From NCBI GenBank assembly GCA_934569225.1, contig CAKTKC010000002.1, forward strand, positions 90,205 to 154,204: a DNA stretch of 64,000 nucleotides. The letters are read 5' to 3'. The translations under genes and the position numbers were made by a program. This document shows positions 16,391-25,401 of the stretch, in pieces. Origin of the DNA: an uncultured Oscillospiraceae bacterium (GTDB lineage Bacteria > Bacillota > Clostridia > Oscillospirales > Oscillospiraceae). How positions within the stretch are numbered: position 1 is the first letter of the stretch; the number at the start of each line of letters is the position of its first letter. The notes below the pieces were generated by a model. The model saw nothing but the letters and a program-made list of their open reading frames with translations. It ran no database searches and had not been told where the DNA came from.

Positions 16391-18202
16391 ATGAATGAAG
16401 TCAAACGGCCAAAGAAACCCCTGATTTTCTACTATACCCTGGTCATGGTCGCACTGGTGCTGTTCAACTTCCTGCTGGTTCCCTGGATCGCCGAGCAGCA
16501 GATCATTGAGGTGGACTACGGCACCTTCATCACCATGACGGAAAATAAGGAAATCGATCAGGTAAAGGTGGAGGACAACCAGATTCTCTTTGAGGGCAAG
16601 GACGGCAAGGTTTACAAAACCGGCCTGATGAACGATCCTGATCTGGTGAACCGGCTCCACGATTCCGGCGCGCAGTTCGGCGGTGAGATTGTGGAGGAAA
16701 CCTCTCCGCTCTTAAACATCCTGCTGACCTGGGTGCTGCCCGTTGTGCTGTTCGTCGCTCTGGGGCAGTTTATGTCCAAAAAGCTGATGGACAGAGCCGG
16801 CGGCCCCAACTCCATGATGTTCAACGGGGGCAATTCCAACGCCCGGGTGTATGTCCAGTCCTCCGACGGCATCAAATTTGACGACGTGGAGGGCGTGGAC
16901 GAGGCGGAGGAAAGCCTGCAGGAGATCGTGGATTACCTCCACAATCCGGACAAGTACCGGGAGATCGGCGCCTCCATGCCCAAGGGCGTTCTGCTGGTAG
17001 GCCCTCCGGGTACCGGCAAGACCATGCTGGCAAAGGCCGTCGCCGGTGAGGCGAACGTCCCGTTCTTCTCCATCAGCGGCTCCGAATTCGTGGAAATGTT
17101 CGTGGGGATGGGCGCAAGCAAGGTGCGCGATCTGTTCAAGCAGGCGAAGGAAAAAGCCCCCTGCATCGTGTTCATTGACGAGATTGACGCCATCGGTCAG
17201 AAGCGGAACACCGGCACCATGGGCGGCAACGACGAGCGGGAGCAGACGCTGAACCAGCTGCTCACGGAAATGGACGGCTTTGAAGGTAACTCCGGCGTCA
17301 TCATTCTCGCCGCCACCAACCGCCCGGAATCCCTTGATCCCGCCCTGACCCGTCCCGGCCGGTTTGATCGCCGGGTGCCGGTGGAGCTGCCCGACCTTCA
17401 GGGTCGTGAAGCCATCCTGCGGGTACACGCGAAGAAGATCAAAATTGCCGACGATGTGGACTTCAAGCAGATCGCCCGGATGGCCTCCGGCGCGTCCGGC
17501 GCGGAGCTTGCCAACATCGTCAACGAAGCGGCGCTGCGCGCCGTCCGGGACGGACGGAAATTTGCCACCGAGGCGGACATGGAAGAGTCCATTGAGGTGG
17601 TCATCGCGGGCTATCAGAAGAAGAACGCCATCCTCACCGACAAGGAAAAGTGGACGGTCTCCTATCATGAGATCGGCCACGCGCTGGTCGCGGCTATGCA
17701 GACCCATTCCGCCCCGGTGCAGAAGATCACCATCATTCCCCGTACCTCCGGCGCGCTGGGCTACACCATGCAGGTGGAGCAGGGGAACCACTATCTGATG
17801 ACCCGGGAGGAGATTCTGGATCAGATCGCCACCTACACCGGCGGTCGTGCGGCGGAGGAAGTCAAGTTCGGCACCATTTCCACCGGCGCATCCAACGACA
17901 TCGAGCAGGCCACCAAGATGGCCCGGGCCATGATCACCTGCTACGGCATGAGCGAGGACTTTGACATGGTGGCGCTGGAAACCGTCACGAACCAGTATCT
18001 GGGCGGAGACGCGTCTCTGGCCTGCTCCGCGGAGACGCAGGCGAGCATTGACCGGCAGGTAGTCGCGCTGGTAAAGCAGCAGCACGAAAAAGCAAAGAAT
18101 ATTCTCACGGAAAACAGGCAGAAGTTGGATGAGCTGGCAAGCTACCTGTACGAAAAGGAAACCATCACCGGTGAGGAATTCATGAAGATTCTCAACGGCT
18201 GA
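16391..18202 (+). CDS. ftsH: ATP-dependent membrane zinc metalloprotease FtsH
   Basis: AAA+ protease of 603 aa that degrades membrane and short-lived cytosolic proteins. Two N-terminal membrane helices (about residues 13-33 and 115-135) flank a small extracytoplasmic domain. Walker A is GPPGTGKT (about 204) and Walker B is IVFIDEID; the SRH region is [19 protein letters not shown]. The zinc site is HEIGH (about 425), a variant of the usual HEAGH that keeps both His and the Glu. AAAGGAGGAG lies upstream of the ATG. A small hairpin (GCCGAC / GTCGGC, 16350-16372) precedes it. Confidence 0.96.
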   Translation: MNEVKRPKKPLIFYYTLVMVALVLFNFLLVPWIAEQQIIEVDYGTFITMTENKEIDQVKVEDNQILFEGKDGKVYKTGLMNDPDLVNRLHDSGAQFGGEIVEETSPLLNILLTWVLPVVLFVALGQFMSKKLMDRAGGPNSMMFNGGNSNARVYVQSSDGIKFDDVEGVDEAEESLQEIVDYLHNPDKYREIGASMPKGVLLVGPPGTGKTMLAKAVAGEANVPFFSISGSEFVEMFVGMGASKVRDLFKQAKEKAPCIVFIDEIDAIGQKRNTGTMGGNDEREQTLNQLLTEMDGFEGNSGVIILAATNRPESLDPALTRPGRFDRRVPVELPDLQGREAILRVHAKKIKIADDVDFKQIARMASGASGAELANIVNEAALRAVRDGRKFATEADMEESIEVVIAGYQKKNAILTDKEKWTVSYHEIGHALVAAMQTHSAPVQKITIIPRTSGALGYTMQVEQGNHYLMTREEILDQIATYTGGRAAEEVKFGTISTGASNDIEQATKMARAMITCYGMSEDFDMVALETVTNQYLGGDASLACSAETQASIDRQVVALVKQQHEKAKNILTENRQKLDELASYLYEKETITGEEFMKILNG

Positions 18203-18242
18203 CAGCCGCGTCGTTTTGCAGGAAGAAAGGCACTATCGCACT

Positions 18243-19121
18243 ATGAAAATCGCAATCGCAACGGATACCAACAGCGGAATTACCGCCATGGAGGGCGAAA
18301 AGCTGGGCGTTTATGTCCTGGCCATGCCCGTCAATCTGGAGGAAACCATCCACTACGAGGGGCTGGACATCACGTCGGAGCAGCTGTATGACGCCATGCG
18401 GCAGCACCGGGATGTTTCCACCTCCCAGCCGTCGCCGGGGCAGCTTATGGAGCTGTGGGACGGGATTCTGGCAAAGGGCTATGATGAGATCGTGTATATC
18501 CCCATGTCCAGTGGCCTGAGCGGCTCCTGTCAGAGCGCTGCCCTGTTTGCCCAAGACTATGACGGCAAGGTGCAGGTGGTGGATAATCACCGCATCTCCG
18601 TCACCCAGAAGGAGTCGGTCATCAGCGCCCTCCGCCTGGCAGAGCAGGGGTATGACGCGGGACAGATCAGGGACTTTTTGGAAAAGCACGCCTATGACGC
18701 CAGCATCTACATCACCGTGGATTCCATGGAGTACCTGAAAAAAGGCGGCCGGGTCACGCCCGCAGCGGCCACGCTGGCAACGGTGCTGAACCTCAAGCCG
18801 GTGCTGACCATTCAGGGAGACAGGCTGGACGCCTTCGCCAAGGTGCGGGGCATGAAGCTTGCCGAGAGCAAGATGATCGAAGCCATCCATCACGATCGGG
18901 AAGCGCGCTTCAAAGATATCCCGGAGTCCCGCCTCCTGATCGAAACCGCGGGAACGCTGGAAAGCGAGGAACTGGCAGAGCACTGGCGTCAGCAGGTGCA
19001 GGAGGAATTTCCCTTTGCGAAGGTGAGCTACACCAACCTGCCGTGCAGCATCGCCTGCCACGTGGGCATGAATTCCGTCGCCGCCGTTATTATGACGGAA
19101 GAGGTGCAGCGGGCAGACTGA
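18243..19121 (+). CDS. DegV-family fatty-acid-binding protein
   Basis: Protein of 292 aa of the DegV family, in which FakB-type members hold a fatty acid for phosphorylation by FakA. Typical features are the N-terminal KIAIATDTNSGI strand-loop, the IYIPMSSGLSGSCQSA ligand loop and GGRVTPAAATLATVLNLKP. No FakA kinase gene is next to it. I chose ATG 18243 (MKIAIATD); an in-frame start 27 nt upstream would only add a non-conserved extension. It follows ftsH by 40 nt and ends at its own terminator. Confidence 0.9.
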   Translation: MKIAIATDTNSGITAMEGEKLGVYVLAMPVNLEETIHYEGLDITSEQLYDAMRQHRDVSTSQPSPGQLMELWDGILAKGYDEIVYIPMSSGLSGSCQSAALFAQDYDGKVQVVDNHRISVTQKESVISALRLAEQGYDAGQIRDFLEKHAYDASIYITVDSMEYLKKGGRVTPAAATLATVLNLKPVLTIQGDRLDAFAKVRGMKLAESKMIEAIHHDREARFKDIPESRLLIETAGTLESEELAEHWRQQVQEEFPFAKVSYTNLPCSIACHVGMNSVAAVIMTEEVQRAD

Positions 19122-19129
19122 AATACCAA

Positions 19130-19155
19130 AAGGCCGGTGAAAACCGGCCTTGTTT
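19130..19155 (+). terminator. Terminator after the DegV gene
   Basis: A 9-bp stem (AAGGCCGGT / ACCGGCCTT) with a GAAA loop is followed by GTTTC, nine bases after the stop. Confidence 0.85.
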
Positions 19156-19187
19156 CATAATTGCGGAACAGAAAGGTGCTGAAATTC

Positions 19188-20330
19188 ATGAATTTGAGAA
19201 ATACGGCAATATTTCTCCTTCTAGCCTTGTTCCTGACTGCGTGCGGTCAGAAGCCAAATGTGGAAACTGACCCTATGCAGGAACAGCTTCAGAAACGATG
19301 CGAAGAAATTGCGTCGATTTGCAATGAGACAGGAACAGATTTTGGAAAGACCCTTTCGCAAGGCACCATTGATGAAATGGAAGCAGCTTTGTATGATGCC
19401 GAATTGGACGTAATAGACACCAGCGAGGGATGCCCCGCTTACCTGATGACGTCAGATAGATTCCGGTATTTCTGGCAGAACGTTCAGAGCGGGAAACCGG
19501 CGGAGCAGGAGATCATTACGGTCAGGGAAACCGGCACGCTTACCTATCAGTTGTTTACCTGCCGGGACGGTGGCGCCTGTGTTTACAGCATGGATTACCC
19601 GATGGATGGCGGCTCGGAATCATTTTATGAGGAGCACGAAATCCTGGAATGGGATTTGACGGACAAAGGAAATTTCTATTACCGGCTCTATCCGGCTGAG
19701 GACAAGCACTATGCCGACTTTTCTCTGATCCGGCTGGAAGCACCCGACCCGGAGCTGTGGAGCCTGAACAGGGAGTACGTTATGGCAGGGGGGTACATTG
19801 GCACGAATATGTATCTCACAGACTGGAACGAGGAAAGCTTTGAAAATCTCAGCTTCAATGATATGTGGGAGTACCTGTATTACGATACTTATGGCGAGCG
19901 CTTTCAGCCGGATGGATACGCCTATATCAAGGAGCAGTGCTGCTATGAGATACCGGCGGCGGAATTTGAGAAGGTAATTCTGCCCTATTTCGATATTGAT
20001 CTGGACACGTTCCGGGAGCTGGCACATTACAGCGGGGAAGGGGATTATTACCCCTGGCGGCAAATCGACACTAATGACTATGTATTTCTGCGTTATTACA
20101 TGATCGAACCGGAAGTAACGGCCTGTCAGACGGACGGGGACGGAACGATCACTCTGACCGTGGAAATGCTGTCCACCGATCTGAAAACAGACTGCCTGTT
20201 TGCCCATGAGCTGACGGTTAGACCTTTGGAGGACGGGGGATTTCAATTTGTCGGAAACAGAGTGACTTACCGGACAGAATATGGTCTGCCGTACTGCGAG
20301 CCAAGACTTTCCTGGCAGGGAAACACATAA
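19188..20330 (+). CDS. Putative lipoprotein of unknown function
   Basis: Protein of 380 aa with a lipoprotein signal: a short hydrophobic stretch IFLLLALFLTAC with lipobox LTAC near residue 20. The mature part is acidic and aromatic-rich (YRLYPAEDKHYADFSLIRLEAPDPELWSL is too long to be a motif but shows the style), with no membrane segment and no family I recognise. It should be anchored outside the cytoplasmic membrane. I chose ATG 19188, 7-12 nt after AAAGGTG, because it gives a normal signal peptide; a TTG 27 nt upstream is possible. It is flanked by terminators and so probably monocistronic. Confidence 0.7.
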   Translation: MNLRNTAIFLLLALFLTACGQKPNVETDPMQEQLQKRCEEIASICNETGTDFGKTLSQGTIDEMEAALYDAELDVIDTSEGCPAYLMTSDRFRYFWQNVQSGKPAEQEIITVRETGTLTYQLFTCRDGGACVYSMDYPMDGGSESFYEEHEILEWDLTDKGNFYYRLYPAEDKHYADFSLIRLEAPDPELWSLNREYVMAGGYIGTNMYLTDWNEESFENLSFNDMWEYLYYDTYGERFQPDGYAYIKEQCCYEIPAAEFEKVILPYFDIDLDTFRELAHYSGEGDYYPWRQIDTNDYVFLRYYMIEPEVTACQTDGDGTITLTVEMLSTDLKTDCLFAHELTVRPLEDGGFQFVGNRVTYRTEYGLPYCEPRLSWQGNT

Positions 20331-20375
20331 CCTCGCACCGGTACAGGGAGTCGTCCTCCAACAATTCTGCTTATA

Positions 20376-20424
20376 AATGTCGGAATGGCCTCGATTTTCA
20401 GGCTGTTCCGGCATTTTCTTTTTG
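20376..20424 (+). terminator. Terminator after the lipoprotein gene
   Basis: An interrupted stem (AATGTCGGAA..GCCT / AGGC..TTCCGGCATT) is followed by TTTTCTTTTT. It isolates the next operon. Confidence 0.85.
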
Positions 20425-20450
20425 CGGATGCTTTGCAGGCAATACAGGAT

Positions 20451-20482
20451 TAGAGCCGCTTTAGAGATTGCCGTGGTATGCT
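20451..20482 (+). promoter_or_regulatory. Operon promoter with TAGAGM direct repeats (response-regulator site)
   Basis: TAGAGC at 20451 and TAGAGA at 20462 are exactly 11 bp apart. After the second repeat come 9 bp and then TATGCT (20477-20482) as a -10 box. No -35 box is visible, as expected for an activated promoter. The same arrangement is seen at 26658-26711. Because this -10 covers the ATG at 20478, that ATG cannot be the start of the first permease. Confidence 0.7.
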
Positions 20483-20519
20483 TACCCCGAAATCTGGTAT
20501 AGGGCGGGGAAAGAAGAAC

Positions 20520-21359
20520 GTGAAAAAAAGAAAAGGTTGGGGGCGCTGGCTGTTTTTGCTGCCGAACCTTCTCGGCGTGGCGGTGTTCGCGCTGGTTCCC
20601 ATGCTGGAGGTGCTGGTGGGGGCGTTCCGGTCGGCCATCGGCGGCAAATGGGTCGGACTGCAAAACTTTCGTACCGTGGCGGAAAACCGCGCCTTTCGTC
20701 TGGCTGCCTGGAATACGGGGCGGTTCATGGTGGTGTGCATTCCGCTGCTGCTGTGCCTGTCCCTGCTTCTGGCGTTGGGACTGAGACGTGTCTGGGGCGG
20801 ACGGCAGCTGCGGGGCGCATTCCTGCTGCCCATGGCGGTGCCCGCTGCCTCCGTGGTGCTGGTCTGGAAGCTGCTTTTTCATCAGAACGGACTTCTGAAC
20901 GCCTTTGCCCAGGGGCTTCATCTGCAAACGGTCAACTGGATGGGTTCCGACGCTTCCTTCTGGATGCTGGTCATCAGCTATCTGTGGAAGAATCTGGGCT
21001 ATACGGTGGTGCTCTGGACGGCGGCGCTGGGGGCAGTCCCCGACAGCATTTACGAAGCGGCGCGGGTGGACGGCGCAAGCGACATGCAGAGCTTTTTCTA
21101 CATGACCCTGCCCAATCTGAAGAGCTACGCCTATTCCATCGGCGTGCTGTCCCTGCTGAATTCTTTCAAAGTGTTTCGGGAGGCATGGCTCGTGGCGGGG
21201 GACTACCCTCAGGAGCGGATGTATCTGGTGCAGCACCTCTACAATAACTGGTTCCGTGATTTGGACTATGACAAAATCGCCGCCGCCTCCGTGCTGGTGA
21301 GCGTGGTGGTGTTTGGCTTGATTGCGCTGTTGCGGCGCAGCTGGAGGGAAGAGGAATAG
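20520..21359 (+). CDS. ABC transporter permease, MalF type
   Basis: Integral membrane permease of about 279 aa, binding-protein-dependent sugar type (six helices). The EAA loop that docks the ATPase reads YEAARVDGASDMQSFFYMTLP (first 20 residues are the core). I chose the GTG at 20520, behind GGGGAAAGAAG, because the ATG at 20478 lies inside the -10 box. It pairs with the next gene, 2 nt downstream. No ATPase gene occurs in the operon, so it must use a shared MsmK/UgpC-like subunit from elsewhere or work in another way. The partner genes (adaptor, two-component system, long binding protein) are unusual for a sugar importer. Confidence 0.85.
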   Translation: MKKRKGWGRWLFLLPNLLGVAVFALVPMLEVLVGAFRSAIGGKWVGLQNFRTVAENRAFRLAAWNTGRFMVVCIPLLLCLSLLLALGLRRVWGGRQLRGAFLLPMAVPAASVVLVWKLLFHQNGLLNAFAQGLHLQTVNWMGSDASFWMLVISYLWKNLGYTVVLWTAALGAVPDSIYEAARVDGASDMQSFFYMTLPNLKSYAYSIGVLSLLNSFKVFREAWLVAGDYPQERMYLVQHLYNNWFRDLDYDKIAAASVLVSVVVFGLIALLRRSWREEE

Positions 21360-21361
21360 AA

Positions 21362-22201
21362 ATGAAAAAGGCCATCCTGTTTTTGCTGCTGGCGTTGGTG
21401 GCGCTATGCCTGCTTTTGCCGATCTGGATCGCCGTGACCGGCACGTTTTCGGCATCCTGGGAGCTAAAAGAAAACCTGCGCCCCGTTCTGGCGGACGGCG
21501 AGGGCTTTGCCCGGTGGACGGTGCTGCCCCGGAGTCCCACGCTTCGCTCTCTGGTGCAGGTGCTGCTGGACAGCCCGTCCTTTTTCCCTATGTTCTGGAA
21601 TTCTGTGGTCATTGCCGTGGGAACGCTGCTGGGGCAGTTCCTTTTTGCGGTTCCGGCGGGTTGGGCGCTGGCGAAGCTCCATCTGCCGGGGGAAAAGCAG
21701 CTGGGCGGGCTGTATATGGTTCTCATGCTGCTGCCTTTTCAGGTGCTGATGTACCCGGAATATCTGGTGCTGCGGGCGCTGGGACTGCTGAATACGCTAT
21801 GGGCGGTGATCCTGCCGGGAATTTTCTCTGCTTATCCGGTTTTCCTGCTGAGCCGCTTTTTTCGCGCCGTGCCGGAGGAAGTGCTGGAAGCGGCGCGGCT
21901 GGACGGGGCGGGGGAGTGGCAGATATTCCGCTATATCGGTCTGCCCATGGGTCTGCCGGGGCTTCTGAGCGTGGGAATTCTCAGCTTTCTGGATATCTGG
22001 AATCTGATCGAGCAGCCTATGACGTTTTTGAAGGATCGCGCACTTTGGCCGCTGTCCCTGTTTCTGCCGGAAACGACTTTGTCCGATGCCGGGCTGGGGT
22101 TTGCGTCGGCGTTTCTGATGCTCATTCCGGCGCTGCTGCTGTTTGGGCTGTGTCAGGATGACTTGGAGCAGGGAATTGCACTGCCGGGAGGAAAAGAATG
22201 A
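21362..22201 (+). CDS. ABC transporter permease, MalG type
   Basis: Second permease (279 aa), six membrane helices, with a large extracytoplasmic loop after helix 1 as in MalG. The ATPase-docking EAA loop reads LEAARLDGAGEWQIFRYIGL. AGAGGAATAGAA precedes the ATG, and the gene begins 2 nt after the first permease. Its stop overlaps the start of the adaptor gene, so permeases and adaptor are translated together. Substrate is unknown. Confidence 0.87.
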   Translation: MKKAILFLLLALVALCLLLPIWIAVTGTFSASWELKENLRPVLADGEGFARWTVLPRSPTLRSLVQVLLDSPSFFPMFWNSVVIAVGTLLGQFLFAVPAGWALAKLHLPGEKQLGGLYMVLMLLPFQVLMYPEYLVLRALGLLNTLWAVILPGIFSAYPVFLLSRFFRAVPEEVLEAARLDGAGEWQIFRYIGLPMGLPGLLSVGILSFLDIWNLIEQPMTFLKDRALWPLSLFLPETTLSDAGLGFASAFLMLIPALLLFGLCQDDLEQGIALPGGKE

Positions 22202-23808
22202 TGAAAAAGGAAACACTTCTGAAAGCCGTGGGCATTTTCTTCGGCGTGATGGTGCTGTTTACGCTGCTGTCCAGAGCCGTGTATCAGAGCGGAACGGCGG
22301 CGGTGCGGACGGCTCTACCCACCAGAGGAACCATCGACCATTCCATTCGCGTGACGGGAAAAACCGCCCAGAATCAGGATATCGCGGTCATCACCCAGCC
22401 CGGATTGCGGGTCGGTGCGGTGATGGCGTCGGAGGGGCAGCAGGTCAAGGCGGGGGACGTGCTGTTTTGCCTTGATATGGATTATCTGGAAGAGAAGATC
22501 ACGACCCAGACCCAGGAACTTCGCAAGCAGCAGCTGACCGTGCAGGAAGCATGGAGCCAGAACAGCGCCATGGCGCAGCAGCGGGCGAACGCCAAATCTC
22601 AGGCGGAGGAAAACTACGATGCGGCGGTATCCGGCGCGGGAAAAAATCTGTCTCAGGCGGAGACGGCGCTGGACAACGCCCAGAAAGCGCTGGATGATTA
22701 TTACGCCGGCGTCTCCGGAGATGCGGAACAGGAAGCAAAATTAAAGCAGGCGTGTCAGGAAGCAGAAGCCGCCGTCACCCAGGCGCAGAGCGAATTGACC
22801 GCGCTGGAACAGGAGTGCCAGACGGCCATTGGGCAGGCCATCGATCAGGCGAACACCGGAGAAGAACCTCTGACCCCGGAGGAGCAGGAAGCCATCCGGC
22901 AGCAGGTGGAGGCGGAATACGCGCCCCGCATCCAGACCGCCCGGCAGAAGCTCTCCGATGCCCAGACAGCGGCGGCTCAGGCGCGGCAGGCGCTGGACAG
23001 CTACACCCCCGGCGCACGCCCCACGGAGCAGGAGCTTCTGGACGCATTGGAGCGGGCGAAGCAAGCCTATGAACAGGCGTCGGACGAACTGGACGAAGCG
23101 AAAAGAACCTACGGTCAGGCGGTGCAGACCGCGTCCCTCCCGAACGGCAGCAGCAACAGCGCCCAGATCGGCCAGATCACCTATGACCAGATGGCGGCGG
23201 AGCTTCAAAAGCTGGAAGACCTCCGGGACGGGGAGGGAAAAGTCCTCGCGCCCGCGGACGGCGTTGTCACGGCCTGTTGTGTCCGCACTGGCCAGATGAC
23301 GTCGGACACCACGGCGCTTCTGCTGGCGGATACGAGCCAGGGCTGGAAGTTTACGGCGGAGTTGACCCAGGAGCAGAGCAAGTACATCGGCACCGGCGAT
23401 CAGGTGACGCTGCGGCTGGAAAGCAGTGGGAAGGAATACAGCGACTTGCCGGTCATCGCCTTTTCCCCCAAGGAATCGGGCGCGACGATCACGGTTTCCG
23501 TCCCCTCGGCGGAGATTCCCCTGGGTGCCGGAATGGAGCTGAGCTTTACGCGGAAATCCCAGGGCTATGCCTGCTGCGTCCCCCTGACGGCACTCCACAT
23601 GGATGCACGGAACCAGCCCTATATTCTGACGGTGGAAACCGTGAACACGGTTCTGGGAATGCAGACCCAGGCGGTGAAGGTATCGGTGACAGTGCTGGAC
23701 AAAAACGACACGACGGCGGCGCTGGAAGCGGGGGGACTGGGGGATAAACCGGTCATCGTCAGCGCCGACCGGGCAGTGGACAGCGGAAGCCGGGTGCGGG
23801 TGGAATGA
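22198..23808 (+). CDS. HlyD/MacA-like periplasmic adaptor protein
   Basis: Protein of 536 aa with one N-terminal membrane anchor (about residues 9-27). A split biotinyl-lipoyl-like domain follows (GLRVGAVMASEGQQVKAGD near 75 and APADGVVTACCVRTGQM near 355). Between the halves lies a very long Gln/Ala/Glu-rich coiled coil (about 95-320) and after them a beta-barrel region. Such adaptors normally serve MacB-like exporters or efflux pumps, but here it overlaps a sugar-type permease pair and is followed by a small membrane protein. It is probably membrane-anchored and cell-wall facing. Two ATGs are adjacent (22198 and 22201), after GGGAGGAAAAGA. Confidence 0.8.
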   Translation: MMKKETLLKAVGIFFGVMVLFTLLSRAVYQSGTAAVRTALPTRGTIDHSIRVTGKTAQNQDIAVITQPGLRVGAVMASEGQQVKAGDVLFCLDMDYLEEKITTQTQELRKQQLTVQEAWSQNSAMAQQRANAKSQAEENYDAAVSGAGKNLSQAETALDNAQKALDDYYAGVSGDAEQEAKLKQACQEAEAAVTQAQSELTALEQECQTAIGQAIDQANTGEEPLTPEEQEAIRQQVEAEYAPRIQTARQKLSDAQTAAAQARQALDSYTPGARPTEQELLDALERAKQAYEQASDELDEAKRTYGQAVQTASLPNGSSNSAQIGQITYDQMAAELQKLEDLRDGEGKVLAPADGVVTACCVRTGQMTSDTTALLLADTSQGWKFTAELTQEQSKYIGTGDQVTLRLESSGKEYSDLPVIAFSPKESGATITVSVPSAEIPLGAGMELSFTRKSQGYACCVPLTALHMDARNQPYILTVETVNTVLGMQTQAVKVSVTVLDKNDTTAALEAGGLGDKPVIVSADRAVDSGSRVRVE

Positions 23809-24740
23809 AACGGATTTTCTGGGTGCTGGCGGCGGCACTTTACGTCGCTTCGCTGCTGTTTGCTCACACGGCAGAACAGGAAGGGAACGGAATTTACCTG
23901 CTTCTGGACAGGGGTGTCACGGCGGCGGAAGCGGCGGAGATTTCCCGGCGGGAGCCGGAAACGGAGAAACCCCTGGGCTTTTGCTTCTATGCCGTTTCCG
24001 AGGACGCAACTATCCGTTGCCCGGACACGGGACGAACGGCGCAGGTGACGGTGGTGCCGCTGTACGGCAATGGTGGGCTGCTGGGGGCGGAGCCGCTTTC
24101 GTGGCAGGAGGGCTGTCTGCTGGATAAGCAGACAGCGCAAACCCTGTTCGGCACCGACTATCTGGGCGCTCAGGAGGTTTCACTGGAAGGGAAGACCCAC
24201 ACGGCGCTGGGTACTGCCCCTCTGCGAACGCCCACGGCGCTGGTTTCGGCGGGGGAGGATGCGGTTTTAGACCACTGCAGCCTCGCCGGATGGGACGAGA
24301 ACGGGGCGCAGATGGCAGAACAATTTCTTCTGCGGCACAGTTTGACCGGAGAAATCCTGAATTTTTACCCGCTGCTTATTTTCACGAAAAACCTGACCTT
24401 ACTCCCCTTGTGGGCGCTTCTGGCGCTTGCGTGCCGCAGAATCGGCGACAAAAGGAAATGCCTTGCTTGGCTGGCGGCGCTGGTGGGCGCGATTCTGCTG
24501 GGCAGCCGGGTGATCGTCCCGAAGGACGCCATTCCCTCCATGTGGTCGGATTTTTCATTCTGGGGCAGCTGGTTTCAGAGCCATAGGAAAAATCTTACAG
24601 CAATCTTAATGGCAAGTCCCGGGGAATGGGCATTGCAAATGGAACTGGATATGGTAAAATCGGTTATATGTACCCTGGCCGGGACGCTTGCGGCGGTCTG
24701 GGGCGGAAGGAGGGCGCGCCATGCGTCTGCTGCTCATTGA
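23805..24740 (+). CDS. Membrane protein of unknown function, linked to the adaptor
   Basis: Protein of 311 aa starting on an ATGA overlap with the adaptor gene. An N-terminal membrane helix (about residues 3-20) is followed by an extracytoplasmic domain of roughly 165 residues, then two hydrophobic helices (about 190-208 and 218-235) and a last helix near the C-terminus. The layout (one helix, large outer domain, further helices) loosely recalls MacB-type permeases without an ATPase domain, but I see no definite family motif. The 3' end overlaps the response regulator gene by 20 nt. I take it as a membrane partner of the HlyD-like protein. Confidence 0.6.
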   Translation: MKRIFWVLAAALYVASLLFAHTAEQEGNGIYLLLDRGVTAAEAAEISRREPETEKPLGFCFYAVSEDATIRCPDTGRTAQVTVVPLYGNGGLLGAEPLSWQEGCLLDKQTAQTLFGTDYLGAQEVSLEGKTHTALGTAPLRTPTALVSAGEDAVLDHCSLAGWDENGAQMAEQFLLRHSLTGEILNFYPLLIFTKNLTLLPLWALLALACRRIGDKRKCLAWLAALVGAILLGSRVIVPKDAIPSMWSDFSFWGSWFQSHRKNLTAILMASPGEWALQMELDMVKSVICTLAGTLAAVWGGRRARHASAAH

Positions 24741-25401
24741 GGATGACGAAAGCCTGTGCCTGTCGCTGAGCTACCAGCTGCGGCAGGACGGATTTGAAGT
24801 GGATATCTGCCGGGACGGAGACGAGGGAATGCTCTGGGCGCGTCAGCAGGCCCACGACCTGATCGTCCTTGACCGGATGCTGCCCGGAAAGGACGGACTG
24901 ACGATCCTGCGGCAGCTTCGCCGGGAGGGGATCGCCACGCCGGTGATTTTCCTGACCGCGCTGGGGCAGGTCAGCGACAAAACCCAGGGACTGGACGCCG
25001 GGGCGGACGACTATCTGGTGAAGCCCTTTGCCTACGACGAGCTGCTGGCGCGGATTCGCTGTGTTCTGCGGCGACCGGGACTGATTGCGGACGCCGCTGC
25101 CCTTCACTGCGGGGACATCGTATACAGGCCGGACAGCCTGATCTTGCAGCGTGGGGAACTGTCCACGGCGCTTTCCAAGCGGCTAGGGGATTTGCTGGAA
25201 CTGTTCGTCCGAAATCCCGGCCAGACCCTCTCCCGGCAGACGATCTTACTGCGGGTCTGGGGGATGGAGACGGAGGTCGAGGACGGAAATCTTGATAACT
25301 ACGTCTATTTTCTTCGCCGCAGTCTGCGGAAGGTGGGAAGTACCCTGTGCCTGACCACCGTCCGGGGCGTGGGCTATCGAATGGAGGAAAAACCACAGTG
25401 A
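24721..25401 (+). CDS. OmpR-family response regulator of the permease/adaptor operon
   Basis: Protein of 226 aa. The receiver shows IEDDESL, phospho-Asp in IVLDRMLPGKDG, switch Thr in IFLTALGQV and Lys in YLVKPFAYDELLARI. The winged helix ends LTTVRGVGYRME. I chose ATG 24721, 8 nt after GGAAGGAGGG, which overlaps the previous gene by 20 nt; upstream frame extension lacks homology. It ends on a GTGA overlap with the kinase. The 11-bp TAGAGA repeats before the first permease (20451) and before the binding protein (26658) are its likely binding sites. Confidence 0.93.
   Translation: MRLLLIEDDESLCLSLSYQLRQDGFEVDICRDGDEGMLWARQQAHDLIVLDRMLPGKDGLTILRQLRREGIATPVIFLTALGQVSDKTQGLDAGADDYLVKPFAYDELLARIRCVLRRPGLIADAAALHCGDIVYRPDSLILQRGELSTALSKRLGDLLELFVRNPGQTLSRQTILLRVWGMETEVEDGNLDNYVYFLRRSLRKVGSTLCLTTVRGVGYRMEEKPQ

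Noticed and set aside
20478..20520. ATG 20478 as start of the first permease
   Set aside because: It lies inside the proposed -10 box and has no ribosome site. GTG 20520 is preferred, though only start mapping would prove it.
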